From: Pyrinomonadaceae bacterium
GTDB taxonomy: Bacteria; Acidobacteriota; Blastocatellia; Pyrinomonadales; Pyrinomonadaceae
DNA: 6,242 nucleotides
NCBI GenBank assembly: GCA_013695245.1
Contig: JACDAW010000048.1
Location: 1-6,242, forward strand
Direction of reading: 5' to 3'
Each line of letters opens with the position of its first letter. The first letter of the stretch is position 1. Position numbers and translations under genes: made by a program. This document shows, one piece after another, positions 1 through 6,241 of the stretch. The notes below the pieces were generated by a model, which saw only the letters and a program-made list of their open reading frames with translations, searched no databases and had not been told where the DNA came from.

Positions 1-429
1 CTCTTTGACTAACCTCCGGGGATCAAGGTTCAACCCCAAGTCGTTGAGGGCGCGCGTCGCCGCTTGAAAGATTTCGCGTTGGTCTATCAGCCCCGGCAGA
101 AGTTTAGGTTCACGACCGAGAAAGATATTTTCCCAGACCGACAAATGCGGGATGAGATTGAATTCCTGATAGATAGTGCTGATGACAAGCGTCTGCGCGT
201 GTTTGGGATTTTTAATCTCCACTTCCGCATAGTCGAAGATGATTTGACCGGCACTCTTCTGATAAGCCCCGCTCAAGATTTTCATGAGCGTAGATTTGCC
301 CGCGCCGTTCTCGCCGAGCAGGATATGCACCTCGCCACGCCGCAACTCGAAATCAACGTCGTCTAGCGCGACGACGCCGGGAAACGTCTTCCTGATATGA
401 CGCATTTCCAGAACGGGAGCATCTGCCAT
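1..429 (-). CDS. Sugar ABC transporter ATP-binding protein, N-terminal part (cut by left edge)
   Basis: This is the first 143 codons of an ABC transporter ATPase of the RbsA/MglA/XylG sugar-importer family, read from the ATG at 429 to the window edge with no stop. The Walker A motif GENGAGKST lies at residues 39-47 and the Q-loop YQEF at 87-90, followed by NLIPHLSVWENIFLGRE, a segment very typical of this family. The signature motif, Walker B and the second ATPase domain expected in these roughly 500-residue proteins lie outside the window. A start-proximal AAAAGG (439-444) sits 9 bases before the ATG. The gene begins 52 bases after iolA on the same strand, so it may be co-transcribed with the catabolic genes. 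The protein would act at the cytoplasmic face of the membrane and power uptake. The substrate is inferred from context as inositol or a related polyol; ribose, xylose or galactose cannot be excluded from the sequence. Confidence 0.93.
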   Translation of the reverse strand, partial: MADAPVLEMRHIRKTFPGVVALDDVDFELRRGEVHILLGENGAGKSTLMKILSGAYQKSAGQIIFDYAEVEIKNPKHAQTLVISTIYQEFNLIPHLSVWENIFLGREPKLLPGLIDQREIFQAATRALNDLGLNLDPRRLVKE

Positions 430-481
430 CCGGGTTGACCTTTTCGCTCAATCTAAGACTTGGTGAATGCCGCCATGCAGA

Positions 482-1957
482 TTAAAACTTGCGCGACCAT
501 TGACTCTGCCATCGTTCGATGATGACTTTCTTCTCGGTGTAGAACTCGACGGCGTCGCGTCCCTGACTGTGCATGACGCCTAAGAAGCTGTCCTTCCACC
601 CGCTGAAAGGAAAGTATGCCATCGGCGCGGCGACGCCGATGTTGATGCCGACGTTGCCCGCCTCCACCTCGTAGCGAAACTTGCGCGCCGCTGCGCCGCT
701 CTGTGTGAAGATTGACGCCGCGTTGCCGTAGAGACTCTGCGACAGAATATCAAGTGCTTCATCTACCGTATCGGCGTGGACGAGGCTGAGCACGGGTCCG
801 AAGATTTCGGTCTTCGACAGTTCGCCGCCCGGCGGAACATTTTCCAGCACCGTCGGCTTAATGAAATTTCCCTGCTCGTGGTTCGTAACTTTCGCGCCGC
901 GACCGTCGAGCAACACGCTCGCTCCTTCGCTCTTTCCTCTGCCAATCAATTCTTCAATGCGCGTTTTACTTTCGCGTGTGATGACCGGACCCATCTGGCT
1001 GGCTTCATCAAGCCCGTAGCCGACATTGAGCGCACCGGCGCTCTCTGCAATTGCATCCCTGAACGTATTTCGCGCATCGCCGACCGTGATCGCCACGGAA
1101 ACCGCGAGGCAACGCTGACCGGCGCAGCCGAACGCGCTATCGCTCACGATTCGCGTAGTTGTTTCCATGTCGGCATCAGGAAGAACAACGACATGGTTCT
1201 TGGCTCCGCCCTGACACTGCGCCCGCTTGCCGTTGGTAGCTGAGCGCGCGTAGATGTACTTCGCCACCGGCGTTGAGCCGACGAAACTTATCGCCCGCAC
1301 CGTCGGGTGATCGAGCAGCGCGTCAACGGCGGGTTTCGCGCCGTTGACCAGACTCAAGACGCCGGGCGGCAAACTTAGCTGCTCGAATAACTCGAACACG
1401 CGCCGCATTGCAAGCGGCACTTTTTCAGAGGGCTTGACGATGAACGTGTTGCCGCACGCGATGCCGTAGGGAATGAACCAGAACGGCACCATAATCGGAA
1501 AGTTGAACGGCGTAATCGCGGCGACCACGCCCAGCGGCTGGCGAATCATCATCTCATCAACGCCTTTTGCGACATCTTCGAGATTGTAGCCTTGCATCAA
1601 CGTCGGGATGCCACACGCCACTTCAACATTTTCAATCGCCCGCCGTATCTCCGCGCGCGCTTCCACGAGCGTCTTGCCGTTCTCTGTGGTGATGAGTCTT
1701 GCCAACTCCTCCTCATGGTCTTCAAGTAGCTGCTTGAGCTTGAACAGATATTGAATGCGATCTTGCGGAGGCGTGCGCCGCCATTCGGGGAAGGCGGCAG
1801 CGGCAGATTCAACGGCTTCCGCTACGTCCCGCTCTCCGTCGAGCGGCACCTGCGCCAGCGTCTCGCCGGTCGCCGGATTTATCACATCTGCAAACTCTTT
1901 GGCGGTAGAATTCTGCCACCGTCCATTGATGTAGTTAGGCAAGCGATTCGTCGTCAT
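482..1957 (-). CDS. iolA: CoA-acylating methylmalonate/malonate-semialdehyde dehydrogenase
   Basis: Aldehyde dehydrogenase superfamily enzyme that oxidises malonate semialdehyde (or methylmalonate semialdehyde) with NAD+ and CoA to acetyl-CoA (or propionyl-CoA) and CO2, the last step of inositol breakdown; cytosolic. With the start at 1957 it is 491 residues, normal for the family. It opens MTTNRLPNYINGRW, as many MMSDHs do. TPFNFP lies near residues 150-154, the nucleophile region GQRC has its Cys at residue 283, and EIFGPV lies at 384-389. The usual ALDH general-base segment ELGG is replaced by QGGAKNH (about 250-255), the hallmark of the CoA-acylating subfamily. An in-frame TTG at 1975 and an ATG at 1963 would add 6 or 2 residues. 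The ATG at 1957 is preferred because GAGG (1966-1969) stands 8 bases before it, too close to serve the others. The gene is separated from iolD by 274 bases containing a large inverted repeat. Valine or beta-alanine catabolism (mmsA) is the alternative role, but the iol context favours iolA. Confidence 0.95.
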   Translation of the reverse strand: MTTNRLPNYINGRWQNSTAKEFADVINPATGETLAQVPLDGERDVAEAVESAAAAFPEWRRTPPQDRIQYLFKLKQLLEDHEEELARLITTENGKTLVEARAEIRRAIENVEVACGIPTLMQGYNLEDVAKGVDEMMIRQPLGVVAAITPFNFPIMVPFWFIPYGIACGNTFIVKPSEKVPLAMRRVFELFEQLSLPPGVLSLVNGAKPAVDALLDHPTVRAISFVGSTPVAKYIYARSATNGKRAQCQGGAKNHVVVLPDADMETTTRIVSDSAFGCAGQRCLAVSVAITVGDARNTFRDAIAESAGALNVGYGLDEASQMGPVITRESKTRIEELIGRGKSEGASVLLDGRGAKVTNHEQGNFIKPTVLENVPPGGELSKTEIFGPVLSLVHADTVDEALDILSQSLYGNAASIFTQSGAAARKFRYEVEAGNVGINIGVAAPMAYFPFSGWKDSFLGVMHSQGRDAVEFYTEKKVIIERWQSQWSRKF

Positions 1958-1963
1958 AACCAT

Positions 1964-1972
1964 TTCCTCTTT
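1964..1972 (-). promoter_or_regulatory. Ribosome binding site of iolA
   Basis: The minus strand reads AAGAGGAAA here. The GAGG core is 8 bases from the ATG at 1957, only 2 bases from the ATG at 1963 and overlaps the codons after the TTG at 1975. It therefore decides in favour of the 491-residue start. Confidence 0.7.
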
Positions 1973-2011
1973 CAATCCTGAGTAAGCGTGTTTGCGAATT
2001 CAATCGTGACT

Positions 2012-2171
2012 TTAGCGCCGTAGGAGCGTGATGTTTATAGCTTTGAGCAACCATATATCTTAAGCTCCGTAGGAGCGATATATGCTCCCTCTGCCGTGAT
2101 ATTTCGCTCCTACGGAGCTTGCTGAAGAGAACGAACGGCAAGCTATAAACATTCCGCACCTACGGCGCTAA
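2012..2171. repeat. Nested inverted repeat made of four GTAGGAGCG-type units (REP/MITE-like)
   Basis: This element fills most of the iolD-iolA gap. The outer arms 2012-2043 and 2140-2171 are reverse complements at 29 of 32 positions. The inner arms 2062-2083 and 2099-2120 match at 21 of 22. Each arm begins with the same head, AGCKCCGTAGGWGCG, which is itself a small palindrome (GCTCC-GTA-GGAGC in the inner copies). The outer arms carry an extra tail, ATGTTTATAGCT, that the inner ones lack. The apex loop is 15 bases (2084-2098), and the unpaired segments between the two stem levels are 18 and 19 bases. As RNA or as a DNA cruciform it would form one long two-tier hairpin. There is no transposase gene inside. 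The architecture resembles clustered REP elements or a small non-autonomous element spread by a transposase elsewhere in the genome, but that origin is inference. In this position it could protect the iolD mRNA end or reduce read-through into iolA. Confidence 0.9.
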
Positions 2172-2231
2172 TTACCGAACACGCTCTAAGTAAGTTCACG
2201 ATGGAAAACCTGTACAGTGATTAAGCACCGC

Positions 2232-4091
2232 TTAGAAAAAATTTCTCTCTCGCTTCACAGCCTTCTCGTAATCTTCGCGTGCCTGCTTAACCGATTCGAT
2301 TTCCGAGACCTCCGCCACAGGCACATCCCACCAAGACTCGTAGCCGGGCACGCGCACCTCTTTGTCAACTTCCATCACGATGACGGTAGTTCGTTTCTCA
2401 CCGCGCGCTTCTTCTAATGCTTGCTGTAAATCGTCGCGCGTCGCGGCGCTAATTACATGCGCGCCCAGACTTGCAGCATTGGCAGCGAAGTCAACTTCCA
2501 ACCGCGCACCATCTAATTGCCCGCTCTCACTGCTTCGCGCTCTGTAATCGGTGCCGAAGCCGCCAGAACCTAATGACTTCGACAAGCCGCCGATGCTGCT
2601 GAAACCATAATTATTCAGCAGAATGATGTTTAATTTATAGCCCTCTTGCAGCGCCGTGACGATCTCGGTTGACATCATCAGGTAAGAGCCGTCGCCGACC
2701 AGCACATACACCTCACGCGCGGGGTCAGCCATCTTCACGCCAAGCCCACCGGCAATTTCGTAACCCATGCAGGAGTTGCCGTATTCGAGGTGATAGCCTT
2801 TCGGGTCGCGCGTGCGCCATAGTTTGTGTAAATCTCCCGGCAGACTTCCGGCGGCGCAGACCACTACATCTTCAGGCTTGGAAAAATTGTTGACGATCCC
2901 GATGACTTCGCTCTGGCTAATCGGCTGCTGACGAAGGTTGAATAAGCGCTCGACTTCCACCTTCCACTGCTCTTTGAAGTTGGCGATGCGCGACGCATAC
3001 TCGTCGTTGACCTGATTGCCCTTCAATCCTTCTCGTAATTCATCGAGCGTGACGCGCGCATCGGCGACGAGCGGCAACGCGGCATGTTTGTGTGCGTCGA
3101 ATTCAGCGACGTTGATGTTGATGAAGCGCACGCTCGCGTTTTGGAACGCGGTTTTAGATGCGGTCGTAAAATCACCGAGTCGTGTGCCGATGGCAATTAT
3201 AAGATCAGCCTCGCGCGCGAGAATGTTAGCGCCGGGAGTGCCGGTTGCGCCGAGGGCTTCGAGGTTCTGCGGGTGATTCCACGGTAACGACCCTTTGCCC
3301 GCCATCGTCTCTCCGACCGGAATCCCCGTCTGTTCGACCATGCGCGCCAATGCTTCACATGCTTCGCTGTAGATGACGCCGCCGCCTGCGATGATGAAAG
3401 GCTTCTGCGCCGCGCGAATCCATTCTATGGCGCGTGCGAGGAGTGTGCGGTCAGCCAACGGGCGGGGGATGTGCCAGACGCGCCGCTCGAAAAGTTCCAC
3501 CGGATAATCACACGCTTCCGCCTGCACGTCCTGCGGAAGCGCGAGCGTGACCGCGCCTGTCTCGGCGGGCGAGGTGAGCACGCGCATCGCCGCCATCAAA
3601 GCAAACGGCAGTTGATCCGGGCGGTTGATGCGATCCCAGAAGCGCGAGACCGGTTTGAAAGCGTCGTTAACCGAAACGTCCTGCGAGTGAGCCGACTCAA
3701 GTTGTTGCAGCACGGGCGCGACGTTGCGGCGGGCGAAGATGTCGCCGGGCAGCAGCAACACGGGGAGACGATTGATCGTCGCCGTCGCCGCGCCCGTAAT
3801 CATGTTCGTCGCTCCGGGTCCGATTGAAGACGTGCAAGCAAATGTTCTCAAACGGTTTTGCATCTTGGCATAAGCTGTAGCCGTGTGAACCATCGCCTGC
3901 TCGTTGCGTGCGAGGTAATAACGGAAGTCGGGCGTTTGCTGCAACGCCTGACCGACGCCCGCCACGTTGCCGTGTCCGAAGATGCCCCACACGCCAGCAA
4001 AGAAAGACAACTCTTTCCCGTCGCGCTCGACATACTGATTCATCAGAAAAGTGATGAGCGCTTGGGCTGTTGTTAATCTTTGAGTTTTCAT
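2232..4091 (-). CDS. iolD: 3D-(3,5/4)-trihydroxycyclohexane-1,2-dione hydrolase
   Basis: Thiamine-diphosphate enzyme that hydrolyses the cyclic diketone made from scyllo-inosose, giving 5-deoxy-D-glucuronate; cytosolic. The 619-residue length is close to the usual size for IolD. The N-terminal ThDP-pyrimidine domain (about 1-190) carries FGHGNVAG (38-45) and RNEQAMVH (62-69), whose Glu64 is the expected cofactor-activating glutamate. A central domain (about 215-355) follows. The C-terminal ThDP-binding domain (about 400-580) has the GDGS...NN cofactor motif (GDGS at 466-469, NN at 493-494) and the IolD-typical YGFSSIGGLSKSLGS. The start MKTQRLTTAQAL matches the family N-terminus, although no convincing Shine-Dalgarno precedes it and no nearby alternative ATG, GTG or TTG is better. 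The gene begins 39 bases after the aldolase stop, with a palindrome in between. Acetolactate synthase-like enzymes share the fold, but the sequence details and neighbours make IolD nearly certain. Confidence 0.97.
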   Translation of the reverse strand: MKTQRLTTAQALITFLMNQYVERDGKELSFFAGVWGIFGHGNVAGVGQALQQTPDFRYYLARNEQAMVHTATAYAKMQNRLRTFACTSSIGPGATNMITGAATATINRLPVLLLPGDIFARRNVAPVLQQLESAHSQDVSVNDAFKPVSRFWDRINRPDQLPFALMAAMRVLTSPAETGAVTLALPQDVQAEACDYPVELFERRVWHIPRPLADRTLLARAIEWIRAAQKPFIIAGGGVIYSEACEALARMVEQTGIPVGETMAGKGSLPWNHPQNLEALGATGTPGANILAREADLIIAIGTRLGDFTTASKTAFQNASVRFININVAEFDAHKHAALPLVADARVTLDELREGLKGNQVNDEYASRIANFKEQWKVEVERLFNLRQQPISQSEVIGIVNNFSKPEDVVVCAAGSLPGDLHKLWRTRDPKGYHLEYGNSCMGYEIAGGLGVKMADPAREVYVLVGDGSYLMMSTEIVTALQEGYKLNIILLNNYGFSSIGGLSKSLGSGGFGTDYRARSSESGQLDGARLEVDFAANAASLGAHVISAATRDDLQQALEEARGEKRTTVIVMEVDKEVRVPGYESWWDVPVAEVSEIESVKQAREDYEKAVKRERNFF

Positions 4092-4109
4092 TGGTGCTGT
4101 GTAATAGGA

Positions 4110-4129
4110 CAGTACCGCTTGCGATACTG
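4110..4129. promoter_or_regulatory. 20-base palindrome between the aldolase gene and iolD
   Basis: The plus strand reads CAGTACCGC-TT-GCGATACTG: two 9-base arms, 8 of 9 complementary, with the mismatch allowing a G-U pair in the transcript. It begins 1 base after the aldolase stop codon (on the transcribed strand) and ends 18 bases before the iolD ATG. No T-run follows, so it does not look like an intrinsic terminator. An operator for a dimeric regulator, or an mRNA hairpin affecting iolD translation or processing, is possible; neither is shown. Confidence 0.45.
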
Positions 4130-4130
4130 A

Positions 4131-5165
4131 CTACTGGCTCGGCAGACGATTGAAGTAGCCTGCCATCTCATCCATGTCGCGCCCGCGCCAAGATTCCTGT
4201 GTATCTAAAGCACGCTCGACTGTCCATTGGTGGTGAATGATGGAGCCTGCCGCCTGCGCCACCACGAGCGGGTCTTCCGGTCCGGGATAAAGAACGTTGC
4301 GTCCCACGAGCGCGCCGCGCACGTTCGCTCCGGCAGAGAGTCCGGCGGCGATTTCTCTTAAGAGTGGTGTCGCGTCTCCGACCGGTTCGCCGCCGAGCAG
4401 TAAGATCGGTAACGTCGTGGCGCGTGCCACCACCTCATAGTTTTCGCAGTAAGGCAATTTCAACCAGAGGCAACGACTACTGTCGCCTAATGCCGAAGCG
4501 ACACCAACGATCTTCGCTAACGCTTCCGCAGTTTTGACCACGCGATAGCCGCCATCACTTTTGACGACGGGTAAAGGCTCAAGAAATGTCGGCAGGCCGA
4601 GAGCGTTCATTTCCGTGATCGCGCGGGCGCAAGTGAGCATGGTGCTGAGCGAACCCGTCTCTTCATCGCAGATGCGTAGTAAGAGCTTCGCCCCATCTAA
4701 CCCCATGGCGGCACAGGTCGCGGGCGACGCGCCCGTAATCGGATCGTCCATCTCCCAACTAGCCCCGGCCAGCCCGCCGCGATTGAGGCTTCCGATGAGC
4801 AACCTGTTATCGAGCAATGCAGCGCCACCGGCTTCGAGGATCAGATGGTGGAGGATCAGCAAGTCTTCGATCACATCCATCGTCGCCATCACGCCATCAA
4901 CCGTCTCGCTTTGCAGCACACGCACGATGCGCGCGAGATAACCGTGACGGTCGGCCATCCTCAGCGAGTCGTCGGCGACTTTCGTGACGCGGCGAGCCGG
5001 GTGATCTGCGGCCAGAATATTGAGTCTCCCGTCGGGCGTGAGAGCGCTACGCCGCTTCCGCGTTCGGGCGGTGCGGGCAGGGCACTCCGGGTCAGTCAAC
5101 CGAACCTCAGTAATCTTGGCCAGCGCAGCAGCGGGGAGAAACTCTTGGTCAAGAAAAGCCTGCAT
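4131..5165 (-). CDS. Cgl0159-type (beta/alpha)8 class I aldolase, predicted DKGP aldolase
   Basis: A 344-residue TIM-barrel protein resembling the DhnA/FbaB and DeoC class I aldolases, often annotated 'deoxyribose-phosphate aldolase' or, from memory, 'Cgl0159 family' in actinobacterial iol clusters. Seen here: an NILAADHPAR strand end (49-58) like the DHG motif of FbaB; GLDGAKLLLRI (155-165) with a buried-type Lys160; LEPLPV (195-200); WLKLPY (234-239), whose Lys236 is the best Schiff-base candidate; and phosphate-binding elements LLLGGEP (255-261) and VGRNV (287-291). Inferred role: cleavage of 2-deoxy-5-keto-gluconate 6-phosphate to DHAP and malonate semialdehyde, the step done by the class II aldolase IolJ in Bacillus. 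This fits its place between the kinase that makes the substrate and the enzymes beside iolA. The ATG directly abuts the iolC stop, and GGAGG (5173-5177) lies 7 bases upstream within iolC, so translation is probably coupled. A true deoxyribose-phosphate aldolase role is unlikely given the length and context. Confidence 0.85.
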   Translation of the reverse strand: MQAFLDQEFLPAAALAKITEVRLTDPECPARTARTRKRRSALTPDGRLNILAADHPARRVTKVADDSLRMADRHGYLARIVRVLQSETVDGVMATMDVIEDLLILHHLILEAGGAALLDNRLLIGSLNRGGLAGASWEMDDPITGASPATCAAMGLDGAKLLLRICDEETGSLSTMLTCARAITEMNALGLPTFLEPLPVVKSDGGYRVVKTAEALAKIVGVASALGDSSRCLWLKLPYCENYEVVARATTLPILLLGGEPVGDATPLLREIAAGLSAGANVRGALVGRNVLYPGPEDPLVVAQAAGSIIHHQWTVERALDTQESWRGRDMDEMAGYFNRLPSQ

Positions 5166-6182
5166 CTAAAATCCTCCGCGTTCTTCGATGAAGGTTAAGG
5201 CTTCTTGTTCGTAGGGCATGAAATTGGCGCAGCCGTGACGAGTAACGACAATCGCGCCGCAGGCGTTCCCCATTCGTGCTGTGCGATACCAATCCCAACC
5301 CTTGAGATATCCGTAAAGCAAGCCACTGGCAAAGGCGTCACCGGCGCCCAGAACGTTTTGCACTTCGACGGGGAACGTCGCAGCCTCGATCCTTTCGCCA
5401 TCTTTTAAGTAAACGGTCGTTCCCTCTCCGCCGCGCTTGAGCGCGAGGGCTTCGGGGCCTGCCTTGAGAATCATCTCCACCGCTTTTAGCACGTCACCGC
5501 TCACGAGCGCGCCGGAGACTTGCGAATGCTCAACGGAGACGGAGACACCTTCCTGTAGCGCTCCGGCCTTCACTTCGTCCGCCGTGCCGATTACCAGATC
5601 GCTCAAGCGCAGGACTGAACGTATAGTGACGCCGAACGCCCGCGTGTCGTGCCACTGGTCGGGACGAAAATCAAGATCGAGGACGACCTTTGTGCCGCAG
5701 TCCCGTGCACGCTCGGCGGCGAAGATAGTGGCACTGCGGCTTGGTTCGCGGCTCAGCCCGGTGCCGGTAATCAACAGCACGCGACTCTGCGCGATGGGTG
5801 CGGCTAAAACATCGTCAATCGTCAACTCAACATCGGCGCAGTTGTCTCGATAAAAGACTAACGGAAATCTGTCGGGAGGCTCGATGCCGAGAATCACTGC
5901 GCTCGTGCGCCGTCCCGCCTTGCGCGGAATAAAGTCAACCGCGACACCCTCTCGCTCAAGAAAGTTCAGCACGAAATCTCCCACCGGATCGTTGCCGATG
6001 GCTGTCAGCAATGCCACGCTTAAATTCAAACGGCGTGTGCCGACGCTAATGTTGGTTGGACAACCGCCGACGTAAGCGGCAAAGTTCTTGATCCCCGGGA
6101 AAGGCGCGCCGATGTCGTTCGCGTAAAGGTCAATCGAACTGCGCCCCATCGTCAGAATGTCGAACTTTCGCTTCGTCATCAT
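5166..6182 (-). CDS. iolC: 5-dehydro-2-deoxygluconokinase (PfkB family)
   Basis: Ribokinase/PfkB-family sugar kinase that phosphorylates 2-deoxy-5-keto-D-gluconate with ATP to its 6-phosphate; cytosolic. The 338-residue length is normal. It opens with FDILTMGRSSIDLYANDIGAPF (from residue 7), which is characteristic of IolC, and has the PfkB first-signature region YVGGCPTNIS (37-46). LDLDFRP (168-174) and the substrate region FYRDNCAD (110-117) follow. The C-terminal PfkB signature VLGAGDAFASGLLYG (277-291) supplies the anion hole GAGD, with catalytic Asp282. Two adjacent ATGs are possible, at 6182 and 6179. The first overlaps the upstream TGA as ATGA; the second has the better spacing (5 bases) from GGGAG (6185-6189). 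The upstream gene overlaps iolC and the aldolase gene follows with no gap, so this is the core of an operon. Other PfkB kinases, such as KDG kinase or fructokinase, are less likely given these neighbours. Confidence 0.94.
   Translation of the reverse strand: MMTKRKFDILTMGRSSIDLYANDIGAPFPGIKNFAAYVGGCPTNISVGTRRLNLSVALLTAIGNDPVGDFVLNFLEREGVAVDFIPRKAGRRTSAVILGIEPPDRFPLVFYRDNCADVELTIDDVLAAPIAQSRVLLITGTGLSREPSRSATIFAAERARDCGTKVVLDLDFRPDQWHDTRAFGVTIRSVLRLSDLVIGTADEVKAGALQEGVSVSVEHSQVSGALVSGDVLKAVEMILKAGPEALALKRGGEGTTVYLKDGERIEAATFPVEVQNVLGAGDAFASGLLYGYLKGWDWYRTARMGNACGAIVVTRHGCANFMPYEQEALTFIEERGGF
5173..5177 (-). promoter_or_regulatory. Ribosome binding site of the aldolase gene, inside the iolC 3' end
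   Basis: A perfect GGAGG on the minus strand lies 7 bases before the ATG at 5165, embedded in the last codons of iolC. It fixes the aldolase start and supports coupled translation of the two genes. Confidence 0.8.
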
Positions 6183-6241
6183 CTCTCCCGGCCGCCGGTC
6201 ACGAGCGGCACGCGGGGGTCTTGCTCAGCCCAAGACTCGCG
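6179..6241 (-). CDS. iolB: C-terminal end of an upstream gene, probably 5-deoxy-glucuronate isomerase
   Basis: A minus-strand frame is open from the right edge and ends at TGA 6179-6181, overlapping the iolC ATG by 4 bases (ATGA). Only 20 residues are visible: RESWAEQDPRVPLVTGGRER. The R-x-S/T-W-x-x-Q-DPR-x-P pattern resembles the end of IolB, which isomerises 5-deoxyglucuronate to 2-deoxy-5-keto-gluconate, the substrate of IolC. The identification rests on a short tail and remembered family endings. The overlap makes a real gene end likely, while the product name is tentative. Confidence 0.5.
   Translation of the reverse strand, partial: RESWAEQDPRVPLVTGGRER

Noticed and set aside
64..366. 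Plus-strand 100-codon open frame at the left end
   Set aside because: It is the antisense of the ABC ATPase, whose Walker A and Q-loop are clear on the minus strand.
430..481. iolA-ABC ATPase gap searched for a terminator
   Set aside because: No stable stem with a following T-run was seen; co-transcription remains the simplest reading.
776..1243. Plus-strand 155-codon open frame
   Set aside because: It lies wholly inside iolA on the opposite strand, with composition reflecting antisense codons; iolA has full-length family motifs.
1958..1975. TTG start at 1975 giving a 497-residue IolA
   Set aside because: The extra residues MKEEMV are encoded by the Shine-Dalgarno region itself, and the family N-terminus begins at MTTNRL.
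1973..2011. Possible promoter for iolA (TTGAAT, then CAGGAT after 17 bases, minus strand)
   Set aside because: The -10 element matches the consensus poorly and the sigma preference of the host is unknown, so it is no better than chance.
1935..2159. Minus-strand 74-codon open frame across the iolD-iolA gap
   Set aside because: It runs through the inverted repeat and into the iolA 5' end in another frame, has no ribosome binding site and encodes no recognisable protein.
2222..2234. TAAGC-ACC-GCTTA hairpin at the iolD stop codon, considered as a terminator
   Set aside because: The stem has only 5 pairs, and the T-run precedes rather than follows it in the direction of transcription, so it does not meet the form of an intrinsic terminator.
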